The position numbers were made by a program, and so were the translations under genes. A model generated the notes under the pieces. That model made no database searches and was not told the origin of the DNA. It saw only the letters and a list, made by a program, of their open reading frames with translations. From Anaerohalosphaera lusitana (GTDB lineage: Bacteria; Planctomycetota; Phycisphaerae; Sedimentisphaerales; Anaerohalosphaeraceae), in the NCBI RefSeq assembly GCF_002007645.1, contig NZ_CP019791.1, positions 3,154,593-3,218,592 on the forward strand: a stretch of 64,000 nt of DNA, read 5' to 3'. Positions 8,101 through 16,845 of the stretch are shown in pieces; position 1 is the first letter of the stretch, and each line of letters begins with the position of its first letter.

Positions 8101-10849
8101 TCTTATCAGGAGTATCTTCCATGACAGGTGCACTGTTGCCGCTCAAAACAGTAATGGTCACGGTTTCTGAATCCTGTAGTTCACCGTCGGTAGCATAGAA
8201 AGAAACATCATGACTGCCCACCTGGGAACTGTCAGGTGTCCAACTAAACGTGTCATCTGCAAATTCCGCACCGGTTGGTACATTGGTAGCTTTGATCAAA
8301 ACCTGATCTCCATCCGGATCACTTGCCGTGACTCCGAATGTAAGCAAATTACTCTCTTCTACGCTCTTGTCACCTATAGCGCTGAGCACCGGAGCACGGT
8401 TTTCTTCCGGCGAAGCCAACTCTACCACTTTCGCTTCAGACAGAGCTTCATTGTAGATCTTCAGATCGTCGATCGCACCGTCAAAACATCTCGCCAGATC
8501 ATACCCCCGGGTACCGACTATCATCGGACTAGCTGCTGAATCACCAGGTGCAGAGCTGTAGCTCGTTCGGCCGCGCTGCACACCGTCAATGTAGAAGGTC
8601 AATGTAGAAGCAGCATCGTCATAGACAACAGCAAAGTGATGCCACTGATCCAGTGTCAGGCTGCCCGATTCCGACGAAACGACCATCCCGCCGTAGGTCA
8701 CATAAGACAGGGCCCTTGTTTCCTGATTGACAAACACAGAATAACCGGTAGTTCCGTCGCCCTTGTCCACGATTCGACCGTAACCGGACTGACCGTAGGT
8801 CCGTGGGAACATCCAGCCCGAGATCGTAAGGCTCTGCGCGGTATTCAACGAAGCATCTGTTCCGGCGTTAACGAAATCATCAACACCATCGAAATCATAT
8901 GCAGTGTAACTGTCACTCGTAACAAGTGCAGGTGTACTGCTGTCCAGAGTTGTTCCGTCATTATGATAACGCGAACTGTCTTTCACACCATCAGCCGGAT
9001 CATCGTTAAACCTGTAATCGAGCACAAGATTCAACGGCCCTTCGTCAAAAACGTTCGGATCCAGACCTTCTTCATATTCCTGCAGGTTGTTGAACTCGTC
9101 ACCGTCAGGATTATCATCAGGTCCGCTGTCAAGGTTGCCGAAATGCTCCATCTCCCAATAATCAGCCAGACCGTCCGAATCTTCATCTACAGGATTTACG
9201 GTGATAGTGATCGTTTTGGAATCACTCATTACGCCATCTGTGGCGGTAAAGGAAACACTGTAGCTGCCGGCCTGTCCGAAAGTCGGTGTCCAACTGAACT
9301 GCTGATCCGTAAATGCGGCCCCCTCAGGCATATCCTGGGCACTGTACGTCAGCGGCTCACCATCCGGATGTGTAGCGGATACGCTAAACGTAAGCGTTTC
9401 ATTCTCATTCACGCTTTTATCGCCGATATCAGCCAGCTTGGGACCTGAACCGCCGAACTCGTACCCTGTCTTCAGACTCGGATCTGCCAGCGCGTAGCAC
9501 TCATTGAGATTAACGCCGTGTGGATGTCCGCCGGGCCTGGTGTAGCTGTACTTGTCAAAAAGCTCACCACCGACAAAAAAGTTGCCGGAACCTTCGAAAT
9601 ACGTGGAATGACCGCTTGTGCCGTTAACGACAACGTTGCTTCCGAAACTCATATCGCCGCCGTTCAGGGCATACATGTAGTTGTTATTGGCCTCGGCGTT
9701 ATATATCTGGCCGCCGATTGAGACCAGCCCTACGAATACGTTGTTGTTCATCGTGAGTCTGCTGCCGTCAACTCCCCCAGGCCAGACAACTCGCAAAGCG
9801 GTCTCATACCACTTATTGCCGCCGCGTCCAAACTCCGAACCTATAACCGTGTTGTTGCTGAACACGAAGTCATCGCCCATATCAACGAACTCAACGACAT
9901 AAACATTGTGCACGTCGTAAAGCAGGTTGTTCTCGAAAACCATGTTGCGATATCCACGTGAAGGGAAAATATCCTGATAGGTCCTTATACCTCTGGTATT
10001 ACCGAACTGGTGTATAATGTTCCCGCGTACAATTAAATTATCATTGCGAATGCTTATACCAGTGCCGTGTGTAATCCCGCTCGAACCTTCATCGACAGGG
10101 TCCTGATTGTGGATATGATTACCTTCGATACGGACGACCTCGTTACCCTTGTCCGCTGATATTTTGATACCGGAACCTGCAATGTGATGTATCTCATTGT
10201 TGGAGATCACGATATTCTTACCGAGCTGCCCTTCAAGCTTTATGCCGGTGTGAACGTCCGTAACTTCACAATTATCGATGTATATCTCGTGGAAATCCGT
10301 GGTCCCGAACGTACCTTCCATACAGATGCCATTGGACGTCAGAGACGGACCGTAACTGGACCACTTACCCCCGATCGTCATGTTCAGAAGCTTCACGCCC
10401 GAAACGATGTGATCCATATATACGCCTGACGGATAAACAGTTATGCCGTCAAAAACTGCATACAGATCACTCGCACCCGATTGGAACACCAGCTTGCCGA
10501 ATTTAGGCGTTGCACCTTCGGCAGCCTTGTAAGTTACCGGACTTGCCCAACTGCTCCCTCGGGCATCAGACCCGCTGTACGAAACACTGCCGTAATAACC
10601 GCCTTCGAGTATGACGGTATCGCCGGCACCAACCGAATTTTGCGCCTTGCTGAATGACTGCCATGGCGCACTGCTTGTCCCTGGATTGCCGTCACTCCCT
10701 GAAGCCGGATCTACATAGTACGTCCCCGCCATTGCCGCACCGGCAAACAAAAAGAAAACGCACATGAGCAGCGACCTCATGCATAGCCTCGACAATCCAT
10801 TATTGTTTTGGATCCGTCCCAAAGAATCCTTCTTTCCTTTGCTCGTCAT
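5126..10849 (-). CDS. 1907-residue secreted beta-helix / LamG / He_PIG multidomain protein
   Basis: A start ATG at 10849 with GGAG upstream gives a long-n-region signal peptide ending near residue 41 (AGAAMAG). Residues about 42-460 form a parallel beta-helix of the DUF1565/pectate-lyase-like type (DPASGSDGNPGT start, many 'NN.I..' rungs). Then come an Ig/cadherin-like He_PIG domain, a Ca-binding type-3 stretch (DEDSDGLADYWE...), and alternating LamG (four) and further He_PIG domains (five, each with an FSWTP motif), ending in a LamG domain. The last residues (ASMASQR) are not a sorting signal. It probably binds or processes polysaccharides outside the cell; no catalytic residues can be assigned for sure. 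The two central LamG+He_PIG units are near copies (see repeat entry). It is divergent from the EPS cluster. Confidence 0.9.
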   Translation of the reverse strand: MTSKGKKDSLGRIQNNNGLSRLCMRSLLMCVFFLFAGAAMAGTYYVDPASGSDGNPGTSSAPWQSFSKAQNSVGAGDTVILEGGYYGSVSYSGSDARGSSWASPVTYKAAEGATPKFGKLVFQSGASDLYAVFDGITVYPSGVYMDHIVSGVKLLNMTIGGKWSSYGPSLTSNGICMEGTFGTTDFHEIYIDNCEVTDVHTGIKLEGQLGKNIVISNNEIHHIAGSGIKISADKGNEVVRIEGNHIHNQDPVDEGSSGITHGTGISIRNDNLIVRGNIIHQFGNTRGIRTYQDIFPSRGYRNMVFENNLLYDVHNVYVVEFVDMGDDFVFSNNTVIGSEFGRGGNKWYETALRVVWPGGVDGSRLTMNNNVFVGLVSIGGQIYNAEANNNYMYALNGGDMSFGSNVVVNGTSGHSTYFEGSGNFFVGGELFDKYSYTRPGGHPHGVNLNECYALADPSLKTGYEFGGSGPKLADIGDKSVNENETLTFSVSATHPDGEPLTYSAQDMPEGAAFTDQQFSWTPTFGQAGSYSVSFTATDGVMSDSKTITITVNPVDEDSDGLADYWEMEHFGNLDSGPDDNPDGDEFNNLQEYEEGLDPNVFDEGPLNLVLDYRFNDDPADGVKDSSRYHNDGTTLDSSTPALVTSDSYTAYDFDGVDDFVNAGTDASLNTAQSLTISGWMFPRTYGQSGYGRIVDKGDGTTGYSVFVNQETRALSYVTYGGMVVSSESGSLTLDQWHHFAVVYDDAASTLTFYIDGVQRGRTSYSSAPGDSAASPMIVGTRGYDLARCFDGAIDDLKIYNEALSEAKVVELASPEENRAPVLSAIGDKSVEESNLLTFGVTASDPDGDQVLIKATNVPTGAEFADDTFSWTPDSSQVGSHDVSFYATDGELQDSETVTITVLSGNSAPVMEDTPDKSVEEGSLLEFAVSATDPDGDSISYSAQNLPTGADFAGDTFSWTPEVGQAGTYLTSFVASDGELEDVDTVSITVVETTTGGNTSPVFDPVADQSTSINETVDFTVNASDADGDLLSYSAENMPAGAEFIRNHFVWTPSSEQVGDYSVIFNVTDGTATDTMTVNIHVNAPLLTRGLVGLWKFNEGSGSTAGDTSTKVNHGTLTNGAAWTTGVSGSGISFDGVDDYVAVDDSASLNLTGSLSVAAWIKPNSFGSRGYGRILDKGASSVGYSFFVNHKFGGLSFATYGGPVADSNDNVVTTGKWQHVAMVYDQAAETVTFYVDGVSAGTASYNKAPSDSAGSPLTIGIRGQDMERAFDGIIDEVHLYDFAVSESDIQTLAEPGNSEPTNTAPAVTDVADQTVKAGQNLEFVVEASDADGDALTYSSPNLPTGAVLTNNVFSWTPESTQVGSYTVDFIVSDGTDLVSTTVDITVTESTDGRGLAAVWKFDEGSGEIANDSSAMNNDAILGNGAVWTTGVNGSAVSFDGVDDYVAANDSASLNLTGSLSVAAWIKPNSFGSRGYGRILDKGANSAGYSFFVNHKFGGLSFATYGGPVADSNDNVITTGKWQHVAMVYDQAAETVTFYVDGVRAGMVSHKSVPNDSSRSPLTIGIRGQDMERAFDGIIDEVHLYDYAVSESEVQVLAEPVITEPTNTAPYVTGIVDQTVEAGQNLEFAIEASDADGDALTYSSPNLPAGATLTDNVFSWTPESTQVGTYTVDFLVSDGVDAVTESCMITVNESTDSGSEVVIDSSTVMALDMDSEPVDGLVQDVSTYDNDGRIVGRPVVSDSAFEFDGLDDGVVVPDHASLDLDQMTVSAWVYLDSYQDDQRIISKEYDKYAPYSIYSLLMSGSNESKVEFRIAVNGVRYRVASSQDIPLNQWVHVAGTYDGGEMVVYVNGRRDGSYAVSGPIQDNDNGVYVGASQFYSRFFDGKIDSPMVYNKALSSSEIASMASQR
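5780..7595 (-). repeat. Two tandem 912-bp LamG+He_PIG coding units
   Basis: Within the 1907-residue gene, two consecutive units match with a constant offset of 912 bp (304 codons); for example the segment at 6451 recurs at 7363 and that at 5940 recurs at 6852. Each unit encodes one LamG and one He_PIG domain. Long protein stretches are identical (GSLSVAAWIKPNSFGSRGYG in both), while linkers differ. This indicates a fairly recent in-frame tandem duplication. Confidence 0.9.
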
Positions 10850-10952
10850 AAATTTCTCCTACACTTTCCTTAATTAAATAGAAACACGATTTCCCAAAAA
10901 AGCCATAGTAAAAATACCAGAACTGAATCAACTCATCTTACCATTCGGTGAA

Positions 10953-10986
10953 CTGAGTGCATGCAGTCTTGCACGCTCTCACTCAG
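10953..10986 (-). promoter_or_regulatory. Hairpin in the leader of the giant LamG gene
   Basis: CTGAGT pairs with ACTCAG, and inside it GCGTGCA pairs with TGCATGC around an AGAC loop, with a short bulge between the stems. It would lie in the 5' leader between the promoter candidate and the start at 10849. It could affect mRNA stability or be a protein-binding palindrome. Confidence 0.5.
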
Positions 10987-10991
10987 GTAGC

Positions 10992-11022
10992 ATTATAGCA
11001 ATACACATGGGGGGTTGTTCAA
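10992..11022 (-). promoter_or_regulatory. Candidate promoter for the giant LamG gene
   Basis: On the minus strand a perfect TATAAT with an extended -10 (TGC before it) occupies 10997-10992. A TTGAAC -35 candidate lies at 11022-11017, 19 bp away, which is longer than ideal. The predicted leader is about 140 nt. Confidence 0.45.
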
Positions 11023-11366
11023 TTCTTTGGCTCAGATAAAACCCTTACCACTAATAACTTTCTCAAAACCTTCCCCTTCAAATTTCCGAGTTCCAAATGC
11101 CGATTTTCTACTTAAGGCATAGATGCGATTACTTACGGACTACCTTTACAAGCCTCATAACCTGCAAAATCACAAGCGTTCCAGAATCGCCTTTTCCAAT
11201 TTAGGGCGCCGCACACTCCTGAGAGTCGAGAGACCAGCCGAAAAGTTTTAGCGAATTTTTTTTAAGTGTTTTGTCACCATCCTGCGCCACAGTATCTGTC
11301 ATTCTCAGGGAAAACCCTTCGCCCCTAAGCGGGAACATCAGGACACTGAAAGAGATTGAACCCCGA

Positions 11367-11394
11367 TTTACTTTCTGTTTCTGTGAGTTATTAT
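11367..11394 (+). promoter_or_regulatory. Weak candidate promoter of the EPS cluster
   Basis: TTTACT (11367-11372) and TATTAT (11389-11394) with a 16-bp spacer lie about 94 bp before the first gene of the cluster. Both hexamers deviate from consensus, so this is only a candidate. Confidence 0.25.
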
Positions 11395-11487
11395 TAACCT
11401 TGGAAATGAATATGGCAAAAAGGCTAACTAAATCGGTTCGCCTATTAATGAGTATGCCAATCGAAAACAAAGTCTAACAGGCGTGGC

Positions 11488-12138
11488 ATGAGCACTATAG
11501 AAAACAGAAATCTGATTTTACTGAGCCTTGGCACACTGCTTATGGTCACGGGCGGAAGCATTTACCGTCAAACACACACCGGCAAGCACCTGCCCGGTAC
11601 GACCAAGCCGAAGGACACGCTGAACGGCATGATACCCTGGGATATAGGCGACTGGCACGGCGAGGAAATTGATCTCATAGATTTTCAGGACCCGGACTTT
11701 TTTGCCGACACAGCTTTCTTGAGACGCTACAGGAACCCTGAGAAAAACCGTTACGCCGATCTCTATATCGCAGAGACAAAGATTCCCGCTGCAATGCTTG
11801 GACACCGGCCTGATGTTTGCTACGTTGCCGGAGGATGGGTTCTCGACGAAACAAAAAGTCTGAATGTCGAAACCACCACAGGGACCGCCATACCATGCAG
11901 CCTCAGCGTGTTCCATAACCCATCCGACCTGCAGCGCAAAGTTGTGCTGAACTTCTATATTTATGAGGGTGATATCTACAGAAACGAGACCGCCTTTAGA
12001 GGACTCAAATGGCGGTTAGACAGTAATAGAACGAAAAGCGACGCTTCGCTTGCACAGATACAGATCAGCTCGCAATACGAAAGCGTCGCATTGGAATACC
12101 TGCAACTAATGGGGGACGTGCTGATAGACATTCTCTGA
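11488..12138 (+). CDS. epsI: EpsI-family (DUF3485) exosortase-associated protein
   Basis: 216 residues with an N-terminal membrane anchor (about 9-26). The body has the features of the EpsI/DUF3485 family: a 'W' and 'Y' rich first half (PWDIGDWHG), then RYRNPEKNRYADLYIAET and the hallmark HRPDVCYVAGGW (His106, Cys111, Trp115). EpsI proteins occur only with exosortases, either alone or fused to their C-terminus, and help EPS/exosortase function in a way not well understood. Here epsI is the first gene of the cluster, about 14 kb before the exosortase gene at 25843. The ribosome-binding site is weak. Periplasm-facing anchored protein. Confidence 0.85.
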   Translation: MSTIENRNLILLSLGTLLMVTGGSIYRQTHTGKHLPGTTKPKDTLNGMIPWDIGDWHGEEIDLIDFQDPDFFADTAFLRRYRNPEKNRYADLYIAETKIPAAMLGHRPDVCYVAGGWVLDETKSLNVETTTGTAIPCSLSVFHNPSDLQRKVVLNFYIYEGDIYRNETAFRGLKWRLDSNRTKSDASLAQIQISSQYESVALEYLQLMGDVLIDIL

Positions 12139-12292
12139 TCCCCGCTGGTAAGGAGAATGCCAAGGCACAGTACATACAGGTCCGCAGCAACAGTGACCTG
12201 CAGTCATGAATAGGGTCTGCGCTAAGAAGCACACAAGTGCGCCCGACAGGGACGGAGTATATTAAGACCTATCAAATTCGGGAGCAATCAAA

Positions 12293-13219
12293 ATGAAGCC
12301 TTTAGTAACAGTCGGCATGCCGGTTTACAATGGATCCAAATATCTCCGAGAGGCGCTCGATTCGCTGCTCGGCCAAAGCTTTCGGGATTTCAAACTGATC
12401 ATTTCTGACAACGCTTCTACAGACGACACCCCTATGATTTGTGCCGAGTACGCAGCAAAGGACCACAGGATCGACTACTTCCGACACGAGAGCAACAAAG
12501 GAGCAGCATTCAATTTCAATTTCGTCTTCAACAAATGCAACTCAAAGTACTTCAAATGGGCCGCCCACGATGACATTTGCAAAGCTTCCTACCTCGAAAA
12601 ATGCGTCACAGTACTTGAATCGGCTGACGATGATATGATTCTTGCCCACACCCAGGCGAAGACAATTGATCGCGGATCAGCAGTGATCGCAAACATTGAA
12701 ACTTTCTCGATCGAGCAGCAAAAGCGATCAGAACGGTTTGATTATCTCATTCGACACATCCCTCCATGCACCTCCGTTTTCGGCCTGATAAGATCAGAAG
12801 CTTTGAGAAAGACTGACCTTCTCGGACGATACTATGCTTCAGACGTTGTATTACTGGCTCAGCTCAGTCTCATGGGAAAATTTGCACTCATCGAAGAACC
12901 TCTCTTTCTCAGAAGAAAACACCCGGAATCTTCACTGCACCTCGATCCCACCCACAGGGGCATAGCCAGGTGGTTCGACACCAGCAATAACCAGGCCCTG
13001 ATAATGCCCGCACTGAGACTCTTGAAGGGGCTCACCGAAACAGTGAGAAAAGCAGACATGAGCCTTGCCGAAAAAGCTGCCTGCTGCAAAGTTCTTATGA
13101 AATACTGGATTCCGCAAAAAAAGAAGTACCTCGTCAGGGACATCACCCTGCCTGTTCGTTACCCGTTCAATCAGATCATACAAAAGAGTTCGTTAATATT
13201 TCGAGGAAAGAGAGCATAG
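12293..13219 (+). CDS. Glycosyltransferase family 2
   Basis: 308 residues with the GT-A fold signatures of family 2: VTVGMPVYNG at the start, 'LxxLLxQSFxDFKLIISDNASTD' around residues 20-44, and a metal-binding HDD (Asp93-Asp94) after a conserved 'KYFKW'. GGGAGC lies before the ATG. It should transfer a sugar from a nucleotide donor to a lipid-linked intermediate on the cytoplasmic face. A 154-bp gap separates it from epsI, and the next gene starts immediately after its stop. Confidence 0.9.
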   Translation: MKPLVTVGMPVYNGSKYLREALDSLLGQSFRDFKLIISDNASTDDTPMICAEYAAKDHRIDYFRHESNKGAAFNFNFVFNKCNSKYFKWAAHDDICKASYLEKCVTVLESADDDMILAHTQAKTIDRGSAVIANIETFSIEQQKRSERFDYLIRHIPPCTSVFGLIRSEALRKTDLLGRYYASDVVLLAQLSLMGKFALIEEPLFLRRKHPESSLHLDPTHRGIARWFDTSNNQALIMPALRLLKGLTETVRKADMSLAEKAACCKVLMKYWIPQKKKYLVRDITLPVRYPFNQIIQKSSLIFRGKRA

Positions 13220-14323
13220 ATGAAAGCGGCAAACGACCAAAGACTTGCTATTGCATTCCTGCTCCCAGGAAGAGGTTACAGCGGAGGAGTCAGAGCGGGT
13301 GTAAGAATGGCTGCTGAGATGCAAAAGCGAGGACACATTGTCAAACTCTTTTATAAGAACAAACGCACCCCGCTCCGCCGTTGCGTCAAAGGACTAAAAA
13401 ACATCATCCAAAGAACACCATCGGACTGGGTTGGCAACTACGCGGGAACTGTGCAGGGATTCACAACTCTGAATGACCAGATGCTGGACTGGGCTGATAT
13501 TGCAATCTCCGTCGGTCCTGACTGCACCGAAGACCTCGAAACTCTGGACAACGAAAACATTGTAAAAATATTCCACGTCCACGGCCTGACTCTTAGAAAC
13601 CCTCACCTGAAGGAAACCGCCTGGAAGAGCCCGTTGCTAAAAATAGCTGTATCAGACTATGTCAAGAGAGAACTTAACTCAGCCGGAGCTAAACCAATTG
13701 CTGGTGTCATCGGCAACGGCATCGATACGAGTGAATACTACCCAGAACCATGCGATCAAAGAAACGGGATCGGCACCGTCTATGGTCAAGGCGTAGCAAA
13801 GTCACCAGATACGATCTGTCGCACTTTCGGGCTTCTTTACGAAAACCTTGCTCGCCAGTGTGAATTCTTCTGCTTCGGAAGCTGCCCGCGACCCCGCGAT
13901 CTTCCCAAATTCGTGCAATACCACAGACTACCTACAATCGCCCAGGCCCGCAGAATATATTCTCAGTGCTCTACATGGTTTTGCGCTAGCCGGAGCGAAG
14001 GCTTTGCGATGCCGCTCCTGGAAGCAATGGCTTGTGGTTGTTCTGTCGTCACTTTCGATTGTGGCGGATGCAGGGATTTTATCAAAGACGGCGAGAACGG
14101 CCTCATCTTGCCTGAAGCAAACGCAGAGAAACTCGCAGCCACCATAACCAGGCTGATCTACGACGTTCCATTAAATAATTATTTAGCGCAAAATGCTGCT
14201 GATACAGCAAGCCAATGGACCTGGCACGAAGTAGCAAAAAACATGGAAACTCTCCTCTGGAAGATCGTTTCCCACCAGCCAAAAGAACAGCCAGTTAATA
14301 ACCCATTTTACACAACGGTTTGA
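13220..14323 (+). CDS. Glycosyltransferase family 4
   Basis: 367 residues. The N-terminal half has the glycine-rich donor/acceptor loop (LLPGRGYSGGVRAG), and the C-terminal half has the retaining GT4 motif SRSEGFAMPLLEAMACG with the E-x7-E pair at Glu260 and Glu268. It is a GT-B enzyme likely to extend the EPS repeat unit. The ATG at 13220 directly follows the preceding TAG, so it is translationally linked. Donor and linkage cannot be read from sequence. Confidence 0.9.
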   Translation: MKAANDQRLAIAFLLPGRGYSGGVRAGVRMAAEMQKRGHIVKLFYKNKRTPLRRCVKGLKNIIQRTPSDWVGNYAGTVQGFTTLNDQMLDWADIAISVGPDCTEDLETLDNENIVKIFHVHGLTLRNPHLKETAWKSPLLKIAVSDYVKRELNSAGAKPIAGVIGNGIDTSEYYPEPCDQRNGIGTVYGQGVAKSPDTICRTFGLLYENLARQCEFFCFGSCPRPRDLPKFVQYHRLPTIAQARRIYSQCSTWFCASRSEGFAMPLLEAMACGCSVVTFDCGGCRDFIKDGENGLILPEANAEKLAATITRLIYDVPLNNYLAQNAADTASQWTWHEVAKNMETLLWKIVSHQPKEQPVNNPFYTTV

Positions 14324-14324
14324 C

Positions 14325-15902
14325 ATGAACCACCTCCCGAAAGACAACAACCTTCAGAAACGCCCTTCTCTAGTCCTCAATGCTATGAGCACATGGGGCC
14401 CACTTCTGACCAATACCGTTATCAGCCTTATTCTAACCCCCCTACTGGTTGCAACACTGGGTAAAGTCGACTACGGCATCTGGATCCTCGTAGGCAGCTT
14501 CATCGGATACTACGGTCTGTTGCGCATAGGGGTAGGTTCGGGCATTCTCCGTTTTGTCCCCTATCACCACGCCAGAGGCGACAAACAGGCGGTTTCAGAA
14601 ACAATGACAACCGCTGTTGCATTTTTTATCATCATTGGCTTGACGATAGCATTGATCTCATTCCTGATAAGCGAGCCGCTGGGCCACTTCTATTCCGCCA
14701 GCAACGACCTTGTATACCTCATCCGAATAATGGGACTTGCAGCCGCTTTTGAATGCGTTTTTCGCGTTTTTGATTCCGCTATCAGGGCTTACGAGCGATG
14801 GCTAATTGCGAATCTGGTTACAGTGATCTTCGCCATTACCAGGGCACTTGCGATCGCAGGCTGCCTGTACATGGGATATGGATTGATAGAGATCGGTTTC
14901 GCAAATCTTTTCGCAACTGTCGGCGCGCTGATAATCGCTTACATCACCTTCAAAAAAACATGCAAGGATGTCAAGCTCGCATTTCCGCTTATAAAACTGG
15001 GCCGGCTGAACGGATTGGCAAAATTCGGCCTTCTGACCATGGTCATCAAGATCGTCTATACTCTCCGTCTGGCCAATCACAAACTGATAATCGGCAAAAT
15101 GATCTCAATCGAAGCGGTAGCCCTCTATGCCATAGCATCTATACTCATTCGCAATGCACGCCTGGCCTCAGTTTCTCCAATAACCGTGCTCTTTCCACGT
15201 TTCTCATACCTGGATGGAAAGAACAGAAAGGAAGCAGCCGTGGATTTGCTGGTAAAATCCATCAGATACGGGGCAATAATTTCATCAGGCATAATGCTCA
15301 TTGTCTTTGCTGTCAGTGATGAATTCATACATCTCTGGCTGGACAGCAGCTTCATACAGGTCGTACCGCCATTGATGATACTGGCTGCCGGCACTCTGGT
15401 TGAAGCATCCTTTTCTGCGACCGGATCCTTTCTAAGCGGAATGGGCTACCAGAAACTTTATGCCATCATAACCGCTATTGAGGGCATCCTCGAGATCACA
15501 ATAGCAGTGACGATCACCTTGGTAACCGATCTCGGCCTGACCGGAATAGCACTCTCGTTCCTTTGCACTATCAGCCTTATGCACGGCATAGTCATGCCCC
15601 TGATCATTGGCCATATGCAGCACATAAATCCGTTGAGATTCTATACTCATGGCATTCTTATTCCCTGGACGATCCTGGCTGTGATCCTAATGACTAACGA
15701 TCACTTTATAGCAAGACAGACAATCGACAACTGGTCATTGCTTCTAACCCATGTACTCGCCCTCGCAACTGCATATATAGTACCCGCATTCTTTCTCGCA
15801 ACTACGAGAGAAGAAAAACAGCGAATAATCAATATCTGCAAGACATCATGCGTTATGACCGCAGGATGGGCCAGGAAATACTTTGCACCGCTTACTACCT
15901 GA
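14325..15902 (+). CDS. Wzx-like oligosaccharide flippase
   Basis: 525 residues with about 12-14 hydrophobic segments and the typical N-terminus of polysaccharide transporters (ALGKVDYGIWILVGSF region; RIGVGSGILRFVPYH). MOP/MATE-fold flippases of this kind move undecaprenyl-linked repeat units across the inner membrane. It starts one base after the preceding stop. With the ligase-like protein at 16842 and the BY-kinase at 27754 it makes a Wzx/Wzy-type pathway. Confidence 0.88.
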   Translation: MNHLPKDNNLQKRPSLVLNAMSTWGPLLTNTVISLILTPLLVATLGKVDYGIWILVGSFIGYYGLLRIGVGSGILRFVPYHHARGDKQAVSETMTTAVAFFIIIGLTIALISFLISEPLGHFYSASNDLVYLIRIMGLAAAFECVFRVFDSAIRAYERWLIANLVTVIFAITRALAIAGCLYMGYGLIEIGFANLFATVGALIIAYITFKKTCKDVKLAFPLIKLGRLNGLAKFGLLTMVIKIVYTLRLANHKLIIGKMISIEAVALYAIASILIRNARLASVSPITVLFPRFSYLDGKNRKEAAVDLLVKSIRYGAIISSGIMLIVFAVSDEFIHLWLDSSFIQVVPPLMILAAGTLVEASFSATGSFLSGMGYQKLYAIITAIEGILEITIAVTITLVTDLGLTGIALSFLCTISLMHGIVMPLIIGHMQHINPLRFYTHGILIPWTILAVILMTNDHFIARQTIDNWSLLLTHVLALATAYIVPAFFLATTREEKQRIINICKTSCVMTAGWARKYFAPLTT

Positions 15903-15921
15903 AAAACTGATAATCTGACAA

Positions 15922-16845
15922 ATGACTAATAACATGAAAAAAACCATTCAACGTAAGCCGCAATTCAGAACGCAGGTTGTGACATTTGAGGACTCGCAAC
16001 ACAAATCCATCTACAAATGTCCCGCCAGCGAACTTGCCAAAGAATTCATAAAAACGATCCCGGAAAAGGAACAGGCAAATGCGGAATACGTTAAGGATGT
16101 ATTCGAGGTTTTGAACGGAACACTCCACGGATCTTCCATAGAATACGACTACCTGCCGCTGCCATCGGTAGAAGACAAAGTAATAGAGTGCCTGCAGAAA
16201 CGTCGCATTGATCAGGCAACTAAGTGGCTTGATGATTTCATTGCCCGGATCAACTCACTGCCGGTAACAAAAACTCTTCCCATTGAGTTCCTTACGATAA
16301 TCGCCCGCTCGGAAACATGTGATTTTGAATCTGCCCGTTGTCTTTGCCCCGGCCTGATAGATTTGATACCGCGTAACGTGCTTTGCAAAAATGACAACTG
16401 GATAATCATCGATAACGAATGGTCTTTTCGATTTGCCGTACCCGTTTCTTTCGTCATCTTCAGATCCATTTACAGTATTGCCGTTCTTTATCAGAACCTT
16501 ATCAGGCTGAACGCTTCTCGTAACGAACCTGCAGTAGTATTCTTTAAGAGCGGGCACAAAACATATTATATCCCTCTCAAATGGAGCAGATTCCTGACTC
16601 AGTTGGACATTAGAACCTCGACGATGTTGCGTTGGGAAACAGCTTTTCAAAAATATGTCACAGGCATAAGCAGCCAGTTAGATAAGCGTGTACCAGACAG
16701 ACCACAATGTCGCACAGCATTCTTTTGTACCAATCTTTTTGTACGCAGCAAACTAACGCATCTATCCCTCTTACGGAGAGCCGAAAAACGTGCTGCACGA
16801 TTTATTGACACATTCTGTAACCATGATAGGTGGTTGAAACCATGA
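15922..16845 (+). CDS. Uncharacterised EPS-cluster protein with DxEW-type motif
   Basis: 307 residues, no signal peptide and no clear membrane span. I do not recognise a family for the whole protein. Around residues 150-190 the pattern IIDNEWSFRFAVPVSFVIFRS resembles the 'D.EW....P..FV.FR' segment found near the end of several polysaccharide-locus methyltransferases and transferases, but the SAM-binding part of those proteins is absent here. The C-terminus is rich in basic residues. The neighbours are the flippase and the polymerase/ligase, and the stop overlaps the next start (ATGA). A role in repeat-unit modification or assembly is inference only. Confidence 0.75.
   Translation: MTNNMKKTIQRKPQFRTQVVTFEDSQHKSIYKCPASELAKEFIKTIPEKEQANAEYVKDVFEVLNGTLHGSSIEYDYLPLPSVEDKVIECLQKRRIDQATKWLDDFIARINSLPVTKTLPIEFLTIIARSETCDFESARCLCPGLIDLIPRNVLCKNDNWIIIDNEWSFRFAVPVSFVIFRSIYSIAVLYQNLIRLNASRNEPAVVFFKSGHKTYYIPLKWSRFLTQLDIRTSTMLRWETAFQKYVTGISSQLDKRVPDRPQCRTAFFCTNLFVRSKLTHLSLLRRAEKRAARFIDTFCNHDRWLKP

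Larger units (their letters stand above)
10850..11487. other. 638-bp divergent intergenic region
   Basis: This region separates the minus-strand giant LamG gene from the plus-strand EPS cluster, so it should hold both promoters. I see a minus-strand promoter candidate near 10992-11022, a leader hairpin at 10953-10986 and a weak plus-strand promoter candidate at 11367-11394. Short open frames here have no ribosome-binding site or recognisable product. I see no known riboswitch and no clear sigma-54 element. Confidence 0.6.

Noticed and set aside
8636-9448. Plus-strand open frames inside the giant LamG gene (also 7283-8065)
   Set aside because: Mirror frames of a repetitive gene with clear domains on the minus strand.
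11201-11477. Short open frames on both strands in the divergent gap
   Set aside because: No ribosome-binding site, no family features; the region is more likely regulatory.
11030-11487. c-di-GMP riboswitch or sigma-54 promoter of the EPS cluster
   Set aside because: I found neither the GEMM conserved core nor a GG-N10-GC element with the right spacing.
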